Assembly: GCA_032358165.1 (NCBI GenBank)
Contig: JAALGY010000020.1
Coordinates: 1,798,001-1,862,000 of the forward strand
From: Diplosphaera chodatii
Taxonomy: Eukaryota > Chlorophyta > Trebouxiophyceae > Prasiolales > Stichococcaceae
Direction: 5' to 3'
Length of the DNA stretch: 64,000 nucleotides
Shown here: piece after piece, positions 30,101 through 42,900 of the stretch
Layout: every line of letters starts with the position of its first letter
Position numbering within the stretch: the stretch's first letter is position 1
Made by a program: the position numbers and the translations under genes
The notes under the pieces: generated by a model
Database searches by the model: none
What the model was told of the DNA's origin: nothing
What the model saw: the letters and a program-made list of their open reading frames with translations, nothing else

Positions 30101-33100
30101 CGTCTGGGATATGCTTTGGTCATGACCGTACAGGAGGCCAAGCGGCGAGGCATCGAAAAGAAGGACGAGCCGCTCCCGGTGGCACCACCAGACCCGGTAC
30201 ATGATCACTGCAGCCAAAAGCGGCGTCCTTATTTCATGATTGCATCCAGCGTTTGAACTAGATCACCCACCGCAAATCGATCACCGATCTACATAAAAGT
30301 GCATTCGCTTTTATTTGCATGGTTGCGCCGTAACATGACTGGCTGTGCTCTGCAGGCAGCGGAAAGGCAGAAGCGACAGGCACATCAGATGAAGCATGCA
30401 GCGCACATGGTGGAGCGCATGATCAACCAGAATACGCAGGGTGCCGTGGTCATGGACATGCGGGTAGCGTTCCTCTTCGAACACTCGTCGTCGAGTTTAT
30501 CTGTATGTGGTCGGCCCATTATCTGCCAGGCACTCTGCAATGACAGCAGCGCTGGCATCAGGCATCAGCGAACGCGTTGTCAACCCGTAATGTGACATGC
30601 AGTACTGGGACGACGAGTCGGATGCGCTGCGGCCAAAGGAGGGCACGCTGCTGCCACTGTTCCGATTTACCTTCCGCAAGGCCAAAAATAAAGCGGTACG
30701 CCTGCACACACAGCTGGTAGCTGGAAACCTGGCCCGCTCGATTATCATGGAGCCAGCAACTGTCATGCATGTACATGGCACATGGCAGCATGACAGTTAT
30801 GGCCAGCGCAGGTGCAATGTTGCATAAATCATGTCAGGCTGAAATTGGTCAACCGACATGCACTTACAAGCAGGTCACGGCGGTGGTATGGCACCCACAC
30901 CATGCGGACTATCTCGCGGCCGGTTATGGCTCGTTCGAATACATGTACCAGGGCGGCGGCGCCATTGCCTGCTTCAGCTTAAAGAACGCAACTGCACCAG
31001 AGCACCAGTTCTCGTTGGATTCGGGTGCGGTGATGTCCTAACTTGTGGCCACATGCTGACAGCGCAGCATATTTCTCTCTACCAGAAAGAATGCTTGCCT
31101 GCGTCACGGTTGTGCTGGCAACTGGTTGCAGCCCCGCACTGGTCTGGACACAAACGACGTGTTGGGTGCTAGTGTGTTGTGGCTGTGCATACAGGCGTTA
31201 TGTGCCTGGACTTCCATCAAGAGCAGCCACATCTGCTGGCGGCTGGCTGCAGAGATGGCACTGTCTGCGTTTATGACCTACGCTCCCAGGTGCAGCTCAC
31301 CCTGCTGCTTCTTAAGTACTGCGACCAGATCATCTGCATACTGCACGCACGAGCAGCACCTACCTCTCTGCAGAGCAGGCATGAGTAGGTGTGATCTGGC
31401 ACCACATCAGATTCCTCGTGCCAATGCACCTCTGTGCATAGCTGTGACCTGACACTACATTCATTGTTGGTGAGCCACAGTCGAAGGAGCCACTGGCGCG
31501 CAGCAGCTACAGCAGCATGCGGCATGCAGATCCCGTGTGGAACGTTGTTTGGCGGCCACCAGACTTGCAAGTAAGTTCAGTAATTTCCGAGCTTGGCTCC
31601 TGGCATATCGATGTCGTGCTAAACATCATACTACATGTTGCGCTGGTGCCATTGCAGATTGCAGCCTGTTAATATCTCTGCAGCGGTGTGAGTGGGAAAC
31701 CCAATGCCATGACGTGCAGGCTGTCATCAGCTTGGCGGCTGTGTCTACTGACGGCTACGTCACGCTGTGGATCCTGCACAAGGGCAAGCTTAAGCACCAG
31801 GTGCATGCCAGTGCCTGCTTGCCATGAGGCATGCAGGCAGAATTGATGCGGTGTGGGCTTGCGCTGTGACAAAGCCGTGAGGCTTAAACTGCACATAACC
31901 AGGAAGAATCAATTGCTGTGCATCAGCCGTTGACGCAGTTCTAGTCGCTCACAGGACCTCAAGCGCCTTGACGGTCTTGAGCACGTGAAGTGGGAGATCC
32001 CGATTCCGCTGCCGGAGAAGAGGGCCGACAGGCTGAAGGCTGAGGCCGCCAAGGCTTCGCCCAACGGCAACGCAAGTCGTGATGACACGGGCAGCAAGGC
32101 TGAGGATGTGGGACCTACAATAGAGGACATTCTTGCATTCCCAGATGACCCTGTGCCACTGAGCCCAGAGCTGGACAAACCTGTGGGCGGGTACAGCATG
32201 GACTTCAAGCCCCGGGGCCCCGACAGCAAGCCTGGCCAGGTGCAGATGTGCAGAACCCTCTACAAGAGTGAAGAGTGACCAGGCCTGCTGTGTATCTCTA
32301 TGATGGGCGGGGAGCTGACAAGTCCCAGCCATCGGATGGTCCGCACCATATGGTGACCTTCGGTGACCTTTGATACGCTACTGATGCCATTGCAGGATAT
32401 GTACCTGGTAGGCACGGACACCGGGGAGATAGTGAAGTGCAATACAGCCATCAGCAGTCACTACGCGGCGTCGTACAAGTGCGCTGCGTTTTGTGCTTGG
32501 CTATCTGCCTTGCTTGCAGCATGCATCTGCAAATGCCCATGCTGCTAGCAGCCAGCGACGGCACACACCTGCGATGCACCCTCAGCCAGGCGGGCTAAGA
32601 CATGCCACATGAGTGCAGGAGCCACCACATGCCAGTGTACACCGTGCGGTGGAACTGCCTGCACACACGGACCTTCCTGTCTTGCGGCGCTGACGGGGAG
32701 CTGAAGGTCTGGGACGAGGACAAGACCAAGAGGGTGAGCCCTGGCACTTGACCTGCGTTTCTGTGGTTGCTGTATCCTGCACTGTCAGGGAACGCTTTCT
32801 GCAGTGTATCACTGCTGGCACCCCAGAGCATTGCACATGGTTCGTGCACGTCTTTCTGCATCACGGACGTATGTCCCCTGGTGCTCTCCACAAGGTGTTG
32901 TACTGGTGCAGCCGATCCTGGACTGGGACCTCGGCGTTGCAGTGGGCGACGTGGCATGGGCGCCTTACTCCTCCACCACCTTTGCTGCCGTGACCCTTGA
33001 TGGCAAGGTGACCTGCACGATATACATTGCTGCAGAAGAAGTGCAAGCCACTCGACCCCAACAGTATCTTGCATAGTCAGCTGCAAAGCTGTTGATGGTG

Positions 33101-34042
33101 GCAAACACATGACAATTCGACATGCCAAAGAGGTTTGTTTTCCTAAACTTGGGAGCATCCCACCACGTGTGCTCCCGCATTGCAGGTGCATGTCTACGAT
33201 GTGGACAAAAATATCATGGGGCCAATGTGTACACAGAAGATTGCGCGGAAGGCGAAGCTTACCAAGCTGGCGTTCAATCCACGCCACCCCATCATCGCAG
33301 TTGGCGAGGAGAAGTACGGGTTTTTCGCTACATTGGCTGCTCATGTCATTTGACGATTACATCGCAGCAACATGATCTTGGTCTGATCCAGGACCTGAGA
33401 TGATGCCTGTGTATTTTTATGTTGCCCCTTCTGTGCTCAGCTTCATACACATGAGATGGCTATCTTCAATGCTTGGCTCAGGGGTGCCTGTGCCTGCTAA
33501 CGCAACTTCAGCCTAGTCACCACAGACTGCAGATGAGGCTGACCATCTCGCGCATCCCTGCCACTCACTGTACATGTTCATCATGCAGGGGTGTCATCAT
33601 GGTGCTGAAGCTGTCACCCAACTTGCGGCAGCTTGCAACGGGAAAGAAGCCTGAAGAAATCAGCACATCGGGCAAGAAGACTGCAGGCGGCGGCCTCAAC
33701 ATTGCGAAGGTGCATAGGACATGTGCCGCTGGCCTTGCTTGTCAGTCGTTGTGCTCCTCAGCTACAGGACCAACATGGATAACGGTGTCTTACCTGTGCC
33801 AGGCATCCCGTAGCAGGCTCAAGATATAAACCACACAATTTGCGTGTGGTCCAATACATGAACAACGGTGTCATGGGTGATTCCTCTCACAGATCTTGGG
33901 GCTGGACAAGCCTGCGGCACCGGCATCAGGTGGGGCTAATGGCGAAGTTGCGGCAAAGCTCAGCCAGGCAGAATTGGAGCACAACAAGATGGAGGCTGTC
34001 CTCAAGGACATAGAGAAGCGAGGCACCATCCGCTTCGACTAG
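27132..34042 (+). CDS. DNAI1: Outer-arm axonemal dynein intermediate chain 1 (IC78/DNAI1)
   Basis: Exon 1 is only MSSSKK (ATG 27132) before a GTGAGT donor. A long low-complexity exon rich in Ala, Pro, Ser, Lys and Arg follows (about 27380-28003), then a second Ala-rich exon. The family core starts at [20 protein letters not shown] (about 28470). It continues through [30 protein letters not shown], the [18 protein letters not shown] block and [20 protein letters not shown]. Then come the WD40 repeats: [96 protein letters not shown] and [16 protein letters not shown]. It ends with [16 protein letters not shown] and TAG at 34040. IC78 anchors outer dynein arms to doublet microtubules in cilia. 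The protein is longer than the usual roughly 680-700 residues because of its N-terminal extension. Confidence 0.93.
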
Positions 34043-34540
34043 CATGCTGGGGACATCCGACGACAGGATGTACTTGACGTCGATATGTGCGATCTCACAA
34101 TCGTAGCTGTAGGTCGCAGCATCGTTCCCAGGTGCAAGACTAGAGAGAACTAATCGTACCATATATAGATTCTTCTGCATGTCCGGTGTGCACCGACCAT
34201 TGCATGGTGACTTCGCCGCCAGCAGCAGCAGTCGTTGAGGCTGGCGGCAGCAGTGCAAAGGTTGCAATGCCATCTGGTTGAGTATGCTGTGGGTTGAAGG
34301 CTACAAACAGATACAAGCAACTTTGCCATCCCAATCTAGGCTCGCAGCATCGGCGGTCCACGGCGGCTGTCAGACAGATTATGACTACCAAGGATCTCCC
34401 GACCATTACCCCAGTCGACTGTTGTCTCAGATGGCGTGTTGACGGATCGCGCTGCGTCTCTGGTGACGATCACTCGCCTGTTCCCATACTTTGCTGGCAG
34501 TCAGGGGTGGAGAGCTGCCTCACTTGCTGCTGAAGACACC
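34043..34540. other. Intergenic region before the methyltransferase
   Basis: About 500 bp between co-directional genes. Frames open here lack splice support. The frame leading into the methyltransferase has no in-frame ATG upstream of 34541. Confidence 0.45.
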
Positions 34541-36138
34541 ATGGCGGACAGCAAGGAGGCGACCGAGATCTTCGTGAATGCATGGTCTGCCTATCAAAAG
34601 CTTCTCAAGGTGCCACGATTTGCAGACACCAGTGTTGCCGGGCGCGTCCCGTTGTAGTTTCGCTGATCATCCCACGATGCATCAACGTATATAACATGGT
34701 TGTGTGCGCTGCAGAACGATTACTTGTCGCACTTGGTGCTCTACGGCGGCCTGACGGACGCTTTGAAGACCTTCAAGGACGGGCAGCGGTTCCAGCTGCT
34801 TGATCTGGGGTGCGGTGACGCACACTACATCGCGGATGCCCTGAAGCGCAGTGGGGCCGGCTGCCGGCTGCAGCAGTATACGGGCGTTGATCTGGCTGAA
34901 GACGCGCTCGAAGTACGAAGCATGATCGCAGATGCGCACGTCCGCTCTTGACTTTCGCCATCTGCTTTGGTGCATGTAAGCTACTGAGCTTGCACCGCAT
35001 GATGCTATGCTCTATGTTTGGCTGACATTGCAGCTGGCACGGCAAAACATCACGGACGTGACGAACGGCAGCGACTGCAAGCTAGACATACAGAAGGCTA
35101 ACATGCTGGAGTATGCTGCTGCTGCTGATGCTGAGCCGGCCTTCGATGCAGCATTGACATCATTTGCAGCACATCACCTGCGAACAGATGAGAAAGAGGT
35201 GCGGATAGCAGCGTGGTATGGTCGCTGCGGCTTCTCATGCGTGTGCATGACGACAACACAGCAAAGCATCGCACCCTGCCTCAGGCACAGAGGGGCACTT
35301 TGCTTATGGGGGAGCGTCATACATATGTGGACACATTCACACATGCAGGTGTTTCTTAGGGGTGTGGGCCGCCGCATGAGGCCTGGCGGTGTGTTCTTCG
35401 TCGTCGACTCCTTCAGACGACCTGGGGTGCGTGAGCACTCGCAAAATGTCATGTCTGGCAACCCTTGAGAACTGACACTGCAAGCCCTGCTTCAGATGCA
35501 CCACGAAGTAGGAGGTGGCGGGATGTAGATCTGAACGTGTCGAAACTAAAACAGGAGAGCCTGCAGTCGTACATGGACCGCTTCTGTCAGTGGGCGAAGG
35601 ATACTTGGACAGATCTTACGCCTGCTGAACTCCAGCACTTCGAAGACCACATGCGCGCGTACGACATCCAGGAGCCAGTGGATGTGTATCAGGTTAGCAA
35701 AAAAGCTGAGAGGATTTGGTTTTAGTATGAATTTGCAATAATTGAATGGCGACAGCGACAGCTGGACAGGTGCGATTTACCAGACCCATAACTAGGCTTG
35801 AAGGCGAGGCGCGGGCCTGGTGCACATAAAATTTCCCGGATTTTAAATCTAAATCTACCTAAATTTAAATGGAATCCGAATCCATACTTCCCCGTCTGGG
35901 GTTTGAGGGTCCCGGGGTCCTGGCGCTTTGCTGCTTAAACCCTACGGGCCCCCAAGTCTAGCTGATGTATACTGTTTTGAATACCTCCGGGTTTAATTCA
36001 AAGTTCTGAGGTATACAGCATTTCATAATTCAGGACCTAGCCACCCGAGCCGGCTTTGGGCAGGCGAACGAGATAGCGGGGGATGGCAACTTCATGAAGG
36101 TGCTAGCCTTCCAAAAAAAGGCAGTCGCTGCAGCGTGA
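34541..36138 (+). CDS. Class I SAM-dependent methyltransferase
   Basis: Starts [20 protein letters not shown] at ATG 34541. The second exon has motif [17 protein letters not shown], and then [11 protein letters not shown], which holds the acidic residue that binds the SAM ribose. Further exons give [18 protein letters not shown] (motif II region) and [19 protein letters not shown] (motif III region). Next is a helical exon, [18 protein letters not shown]...[15 protein letters not shown], ending at 35692. The final exon, 36034-36138 ([29 protein letters not shown]), has the ARAGF-type beta strand that closes this fold. About 250 residues, with no membrane segment. The substrate cannot be deduced. 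Confidence 0.85.
35825..36030 (+). repeat. AT-rich, low-GC patch inside a methyltransferase intron
   Basis: The last intron (35693-36033, 341 bp) contains ATTTTAAATCTAAATCTACC and related A/T-rich sequence. It also contains a telo-box-like AAACCCTA near 35937 and short inverted pairs such as TTTGAATACC/GAGGTATAC. The composition differs sharply from the surroundings. It may be the remnant of a small mobile element. No clear terminal repeats or target duplication were found. Confidence 0.45.
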
Positions 36139-36464
36139 TGCAGTCTTGCTCGTACGCGTACTGCCATGCAGTAGGCCAAGTCATCAGACACTGAAGTGTA
36201 TGAAATTGTAGCAATGCATCCCATTGCGGCAAGGGGGTTTGGTACCCGAATATTGTCCGAACTGCAAACACGGTTGTGTGACCGATTCCGCCCAACCTGT
36301 ATTGTACACGGTCTTGCACGACAGACATGCAAAATCTGTAATCACTGTGAACCTCCGGCTGTCCAACTTCCAGGCCGCCCTTCAGATGGGGGCCTGGCAT
36401 GGTGCATTCATAACCATCTGGTGTCACACAAATGCACATGTGTACAAGGTGTCTCTGCAGCAGC
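36139..36464. other. Convergent 3' region
   Basis: About 325 bp between the stops of the methyltransferase (+) and aspartyl aminopeptidase (-). Open frames overlap here on both strands, but none has splice or homology support. Confidence 0.45.
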
Positions 36465-39400
36465 CTACGAACCAGCAACATGCTGACACGAGGGGTCCTC
36501 AATTTCTCCTTGGATATCTGCTGGAGGTAAGCTGTCGATGTCGTCCAACATTGCGTCGATCTTCTCCTCAAAGAAGGCCACAAAGTGATTGTAGCTGTGC
36601 GCAATGTCGTCAGTGCCTGAACATCAAACCAGCTCACTTTGTATCCCGGCATAGATTTGCGGCCAGTGCATGCCTGACAGAAACACAACCATCTGAAAGT
36701 TGGCGGGCACCCACCGCACATCTCCCTGATGGAGTGCATGGCCAGCTGCGGGGCGCCGACGTCAATGGTGCGGCAGCCTAGGCTGCTGGCGAGTATGGGC
36801 CCTGCATGAAGACATTCATGGTCGACGGATGCATGCAGTCCAAAAGCAAGGCTCACGGATGGAGGCGCAATTGGACCATGGCTCAACAACGCACCAATTG
36901 TGGAGCCGCACGCCATGTCGCTGCGCACAGCAAACTCCTGTGTAGGAATGTCACGCCTGCGTGCCACCTCCCTGCATACCAACGAGCAGCAGGGTCAGCT
37001 GCAAAGCTAGTCTCTGCCAGTAGAGGCACATGGCATGTGGCATGTTGCAGGCACATGCAACAAAGTAAGGACTCAAACGTAATGTAGACCTGAAGAGGGC
37101 TGCTGACACTGCATTCGTGGCGTAGCGCTGGTTCACATTGTGCTTCAGCACAAGCCCCTTGTGGAAGACCGGCGCCAGCACTGAATCGTGCCTGAATGTG
37201 AGCATGTACAAGCCTCGATCAAGAGGTCCAGGTGTCAAAGCCAGCAGGGTGTGTTGGGTGCATTCACCAACAGCTGGCCAGCCTGCTAGACAGCACAGGA
37301 CTTGCACTGGCGGGTAGCTGTGGGCGGCATGGTTGCATCCCCTCACACAGCAGAGTGTCCTCAACAACGCGCACTTGTCGGCGTAGTTGGGGTGCAGGGC
37401 GTGCGCCATGTCGGCGGACACCAGGAAGCTGGACTGCAGCGCGCGCTGCAGAGCGCCCTCCTGCCCCTCCGCCAGCGCGGCCGTCACCCGGCTGATGGTG
37501 TCCATCATCACCGGGCCGCCCGCGCCTGCATTCCAAAACACGTCGTGAGGTGCAGCAGCTCAGGAGGCCTATTCGTGCCGAACTGGGAAACAAAGAAGTG
37601 TCCGAGTGTCATGCAAGGAACTGGCCCCGGGGTGGTTTAGACATTCACCCGCTGCAGACGCCGACCCGACCTCCTCATTGTCAAACAGGGCGACGCCACG
37701 CACCGCGCCCTCGCCCGCCAGGGCCTCGGCGCTGCCGCAGGTGTCAATCAGCGCGGCGAGCGAGCAGAAGCTCATGGCCAGGTTGTCCAGTCGCCCAACG
37801 AAAATGAATTCGTCCTGGATGCCTGCACTCAAGGAGCAGCCTTTGTCATTTGACAGCCACAGCCTCTGCTATGCATTGTAGACACCACTGCGTCATGAAT
37901 ACTGTGATGGCGAGGCATCTCGAACGCCAGATGTCGGTTGAGCAGAAGCTCACCGCCAATGGTGCCCGGCTGCACGTCGCACAGGTTGAGTTCAAAGTCG
38001 ACGACGTCCTCGGGCTTGGTGCCCAGCTCGCGGGCCAGCAGCTGCAGCAAGACCGCATGGTGCTTTCCCTGCGGAGACGCAGACACAACATGTGAGATCA
38101 TGCACATCGTTAACCGTCGCCCAGCCATGTGCACAACGAGTCCCTGTCACATAAGCATTTAGCCCCTACACCAGCACTACTTGAGTGACTGCACCTCTTC
38201 CGAAGGGCTCTCTGCTGTCTGTGCTGCGTCGTCCTTGCTGCCATTGGCGCCTGCAGCAGCGCCCTCAGGCTTTCCTGGCTTCTCAACACCCGCCTGCACT
38301 ATCCAAGACGACTGTCAAGCCATCGGCGAGTGTCCCATGTCACACCAGAAAAACTGCGGGCTGATTCGGTGCAGAACCCAACCCAGCCTGACTGGGTGAC
38401 ATGCCTTGATGGCAGTTGCGAGGATGGGCGGCAGATGGGTCTGCTTGTTGGGCTTGAAGCCCTCTGTGAAGATGTCCCGGTTCAGGTGGATCGCCAGCAT
38501 GGGGATGCGCATGATGGGCCGCTCCACCTTGACCTGCAATGAGGGCCACACAAGATTATCACAAGACAGAGGTGATGGCATGTGACGCACAAAGCGCGGT
38601 GCACCAGATGCTCCTGATGCACGCCCACGGGTGGACTGTGCAGGACCCCTCCGCTGGCACAGACGGCTTGTGCGCGGGTCAGGGCCTCAGAACCTGCGCT
38701 CGGGAGCACACTCGACGCACCAGGCGATGCTGCAGGCCGCCGTTTGCGGTGCGCACGAGGACGCGGCCGGCGACGGACAGGTCGCGGTCGAACCAGGTGT
38801 GCCACAGGCCGCCGCCGTACGGCTCCACATTCACCGACAGCCACGGCTTCGACTTGCTCAGCTTGGAGACCGGCTTCAGCTTCAGGCAAGGGCTGCGTGC
38901 AACTCAGCATGCTCGTGAGCCGGACACCCTTCATGCGCGGCAGCCTTTCAAGGTCGCTGCTTTGTACAGTCTGCAATCGAAACACCTGCTCTACCCCTTC
39001 AGAGGGATTTCCAGCTGTTCATCGCAGTTTGCCTCAGTTTCTGTACCAGCATACCTGTCGGTGTGGGCACCAATCAGATGAAAGCCGTTGCCCGGCTTGT
39101 ACTTGGCGCCCACGGCAAAGGCCACAAGCGTTGACGCGTTTCGCGTAAAGTAATACCTTCCACCAGGCTTCAAAGTCCAGGCCGCACGCTCTGACAGGCG
39201 CTCAAACCCCGCAGCTGCTAAGCGTTTGCTGCCCTCCTCTGTGCATGAGGATACGAAAACTTGTTCAGTGTGTTGCCACTGGTCATCATTCCCGAAAATG
39301 CGACAAGGCGAACCTGCTGTTGGCAGCATGCGTATAAACACCAACAGGGTTGTCCAGTGTGCACATGTGATGGCCTGCTCGAGCAAGTAGCCGTGGGATG

Positions 39401-39697
39401 CGTGGCAAGCTCACCGACTGCATGAAATTGTGTCCACGAGTAGTTGATAAAATCCACAAGCTCCTGAGCAATCTGGGGTCGTGCACATTTGGGCGCCTTG
39501 CCGCCGCCGCTGCTGCTGCCATCGTGCGGCATGGCAACCGCCCTCAAAGAAAGTCTTGACCAGGTAGATGCTTCTTGTCTTGCCAAGCGTGCACGCTGCC
39601 CGATATGGTGCCGAAGGAAGGTGTTGCTCAATGGGTTGCCGCACCGGCCAATGCACAGAGAATGCGTGATGGCGTTGCGGGCAAGCAGCGCGGTCAT
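36465..39697 (-). CDS. DNPEP: Aspartyl aminopeptidase, peptidase family M18
   Basis: Exons run from ATG 39697 to the TAG at 36465. [20 protein letters not shown] and [20 protein letters not shown] lead into [11 protein letters not shown] (zinc-ligand His and catalytic Asp). Then come LKPVSK...[39 protein letters not shown] and [15 protein letters not shown]. After an Ala/Lys insert (about 38190-38300) come [49 protein letters not shown] (tandem Glu residues), [11 protein letters not shown] and [11 protein letters not shown]. The end is [20 protein letters not shown]. Family M18 enzymes are dodecameric cytosolic or vacuolar zinc aminopeptidases that remove N-terminal Asp and Glu. The first 55 residues (Arg/Leu/Ser-rich, few acidic) look like an organelle-targeting extension. 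A second Met (39532, MPHDG) sits at the usual cytosolic start. Confidence 0.93.
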
Positions 39698-39997
39698 CTA
39701 GCAGCACAGCTGCTGCACACACGCGCGGCTTGCGGAACACCTGGGTCAATTTGCGCGATCGGCTGATGAAGTGATGATGCGCCCCAGGGGAGCTGCACAT
39801 GTGCAAGCTGTCAGCCATCAGGTGCTCACACAAGCGCTCAGCGCGCTGTTTTGTGCACATCTGCGACACATATGCCATTGGACGCTGCACACTGCTGATC
39901 ACACAGCATGTGATGTGCGGCACACTGACGTAAGCCTTGAATCAACGGCTCAAGCCGAAATGTGATCGAGCGCTTGAGTTGAGTTGGAGGAGCTGCA
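39698..39997. promoter_or_regulatory. Divergent promoter region
   Basis: Three hundred bp between the starts of the aminopeptidase (-) and coiled-coil (+) genes. No specific site recognised. Confidence 0.45.
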
Positions 39998-42900
39998 ATG
40001 CTAACGATCGGCAAGGTACATCCTTTGAGTATCAGCGGACCGTTGATCCGAAATCATGTGCCGCGCAAGCCAAGGACAATCTTGCATCAATCTGCGGCAC
40101 TGGCGTGGCGACCCAGCGCCGATCACAGGCGGCATGCAAGCTTCTGTCGCGCGCAGTCCAACAGCGACAAGCAGCAAGAAGACGTGCTGCAGGTGGTGAC
40201 ACGCTTCGCCGCATCACACACTGTGCACATCCAGCGCTTGTGCATGTGCATGGCTGCATGCATATGCATATGGTGAACAGTGGTGCGCCGAATGCAGGCC
40301 TTGCAGCCGTCCAGACGCGCAGCAGCTGCGCAGGACTACAGAGAGCAGGTGCTGGCGCCGTAGCCCACAGCATGCGCTGAGCAAGGCATTGCCGTCTGTG
40401 TTGTGACACACAACTGCCGATCATGCGTCAGGCACATTACAGACACACACATACACTGCAGGGGGCAGCACTGGCAGAGGAGCTCACGGGGCTGCGTGGA
40501 GAGGTGGGCGACTTCAGCAACGCCATGGCACGACTGCAGCGGAAGCGCATCGAGGAGCGATCAGAGCTTTTGGAACTGCAATCAGCGCTTCAGGTTTGGG
40601 TGGCTGTGATTTCTCTTGATGTGTGAGTAACAGGAGGGCGGCAGCTCACTGCATGCTCTGTCCGACTCACTGATGGCAACGGGGGGTCTCGCCACCAAGG
40701 TCGGATTGCAACTCTAGCACACGTCTGCAGGAGGCATTAGCAGCCTTGGAAGACGCCCAGCAGTCGACCGAAACCACAGCAGCCATTCATGATCGCATGA
40801 TGAAGCAGTCGGAGGTGTTGGAGCAGCTGCAGTCCCAGCTGGATGAAGCAAAGCAGCAGCAGGTGTGCACCCAAAACCTTGCCTGTCGTGAGTGAGATTT
40901 CGCACTTGCACTGCATTCGCATCATCGTTGCCGTGTACAGCTTTCTGAGGTACAGATGCTGAGCAGCACATTGTAGGTGACCATGCCATGCGAAATTGCA
41001 CAGGCAGACGAGAGTGAGGAGGCAGCAGCTAGGTTTCTGGAGCTGTCGGCAGCGTTGGAGGAGGGAGAAGCTCAGCTGGCGGACAATGAGGCGCAGCTGC
41101 AGAGCCTGCGGGATATCAGGCAGCAGCTGCAGCACCAGGTGGGCACACGCTGTCGTTCATTGCTCCCTTCCCTCCCCTGTGTCAAGTGGCAAGATGCTGA
41201 CAGCAGTGTCTGCAGCACCGTTGTTGCACATGACGAGTGGGTGATCCTATTGACTGCAGGAAGAGGCAGCGCAGTCGCAGCTTGCGGAGCTGAGGCGCGA
41301 GATGGCAGGAGCGCAGGAGGCACAGGCAGCGGCTGAGGCGCAGGTGCAGCAGTTGCAGCAGCGTATAGAGTCGCTCGAAGCCAGTGCTGGCGAGGCGGCA
41401 GCAGCGGCGCAGGCCGCACAAGCGGACATCAGCTCCGCCAGGGAAGCCGCATCCAGTGCAGAGGCTGAACTTGCAACCCTCCGGTCAGCAGCAGAGGAGG
41501 CACGCCGTTCAGCGGATGCCAAGGCCAGCGAGCTGTCAAATGCACAAAGCCAGCTGCAGGTTGGTGGTGTGATTAGGCTTGCGGCCAACAGCAGCATCAG
41601 TGATACTGTGATGTTGCTGCCTGCTGCACACCGTGCTTGATTGAGCCAGGCAGCGCTGCGCAAACTGCATGCAGGCTCCATCAAGATGCAAACTGGGCTG
41701 CAGGGATGCAGATATCAAGTTGAACATGGCTCACAAATGCATCAACCCCTCGGCTTGCCATCTGGGCTCCAGGAGCGAAGCTCGGCGCTGGCTGCGGCGG
41801 ACAGCAAGGTTGCGGAGTTGGAAGTGCGTGCCGCAGAAGCTGAAGAAAATGCCACGCAGCTGGCAAAGGGCAATTCAGAGCTGGAGTCAACGCTGGCAGC
41901 CTTGCAGAAGACACTAGGCGCTGAGGACCCAAAGGTGTCCTCAAAGAGCTCATCATGCAGTATGCAGCAGCGATGCTCATCGAGTGCTGGCATAGGGAAA
42001 CAGGCCATCAAGGGCCTGCAATTCTGTTAGCTTGATGCAGTTGTGTTTTCAGTATATATTTGGCGAGCAACCTTGATGGCGTTGTGCTGGCCGACGTGTC
42101 CTCAGGCAATGGAGGGCCAGCTGATCTCGGCGGTGCAGCGGCAGCAGCAGCTGGAGGGCCAGCTGTCGGATGCGCAGTCGCAGCTTGCCGGGTTTCAGCA
42201 CCAGCAGCAGGAGGCGCAGGATGCCGCAGAGCAGCTGAGAACCCAGCTAGCCGATGCGTCCAGAGCCCATGACGAGGCATCAGGGGAGCTAGCAGCTGCC
42301 CGGCAGCAGGTAAGCGTGCAGGAAAACAAACACGCAGAATCCCTCCCAAGCACTGGCCATCTGCAGCAGCGTGTATACATGTGGACAGGCGCCGCATGTG
42401 CACGGTGGCCACTGCTGCCAGTAGTGTGCCTGCGGCTGCAGGTGGCTGTGGCAGAGCAGCAGCTCGAACAGGAAAGACAGGCAGTGCAGCGGCTGGACGG
42501 CACCGCGGCTCAGCTGCAGCAGGAACTGGACGCACAGCAAAAGAAGCTTGAAGAGCAAGGTCAGTGCTGTACTTGGCAGCCTTGAGAGACCGTACACTGA
42601 CATCATGTAGGGACGCGGGCATGCGACATGGCCCTGCATGACTAGGAGCCAACGACAGTCTCCTCTGTGTCAACCTGACAAAACTCTGCCTGACAAGTTT
42701 GCAACAATGTAGAGTTGGGACATTACCGCCACAGGCCAGAATGCCGAGCAGGAGCTGAAGCGAGCAAGCGCAGAGGCCGAGGCAGCGCTGCATTCCGCAC
42801 GTGAGGAGGCAGCCCAGGCGCAGCAGCGTGCGCAGCAGATGGAAGGAGAGCTGGCAGAGTTGCAACTGTCATATAAAAGCCTACAGAAGGTGCGGCGCCG

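Noticed and set aside
38482..38985. Arg/Pro-rich 167-residue minus-strand frame in the aminopeptidase gene
   Set aside because: It is a shadow of the exon encoding [20 protein letters not shown] in the correct frame.
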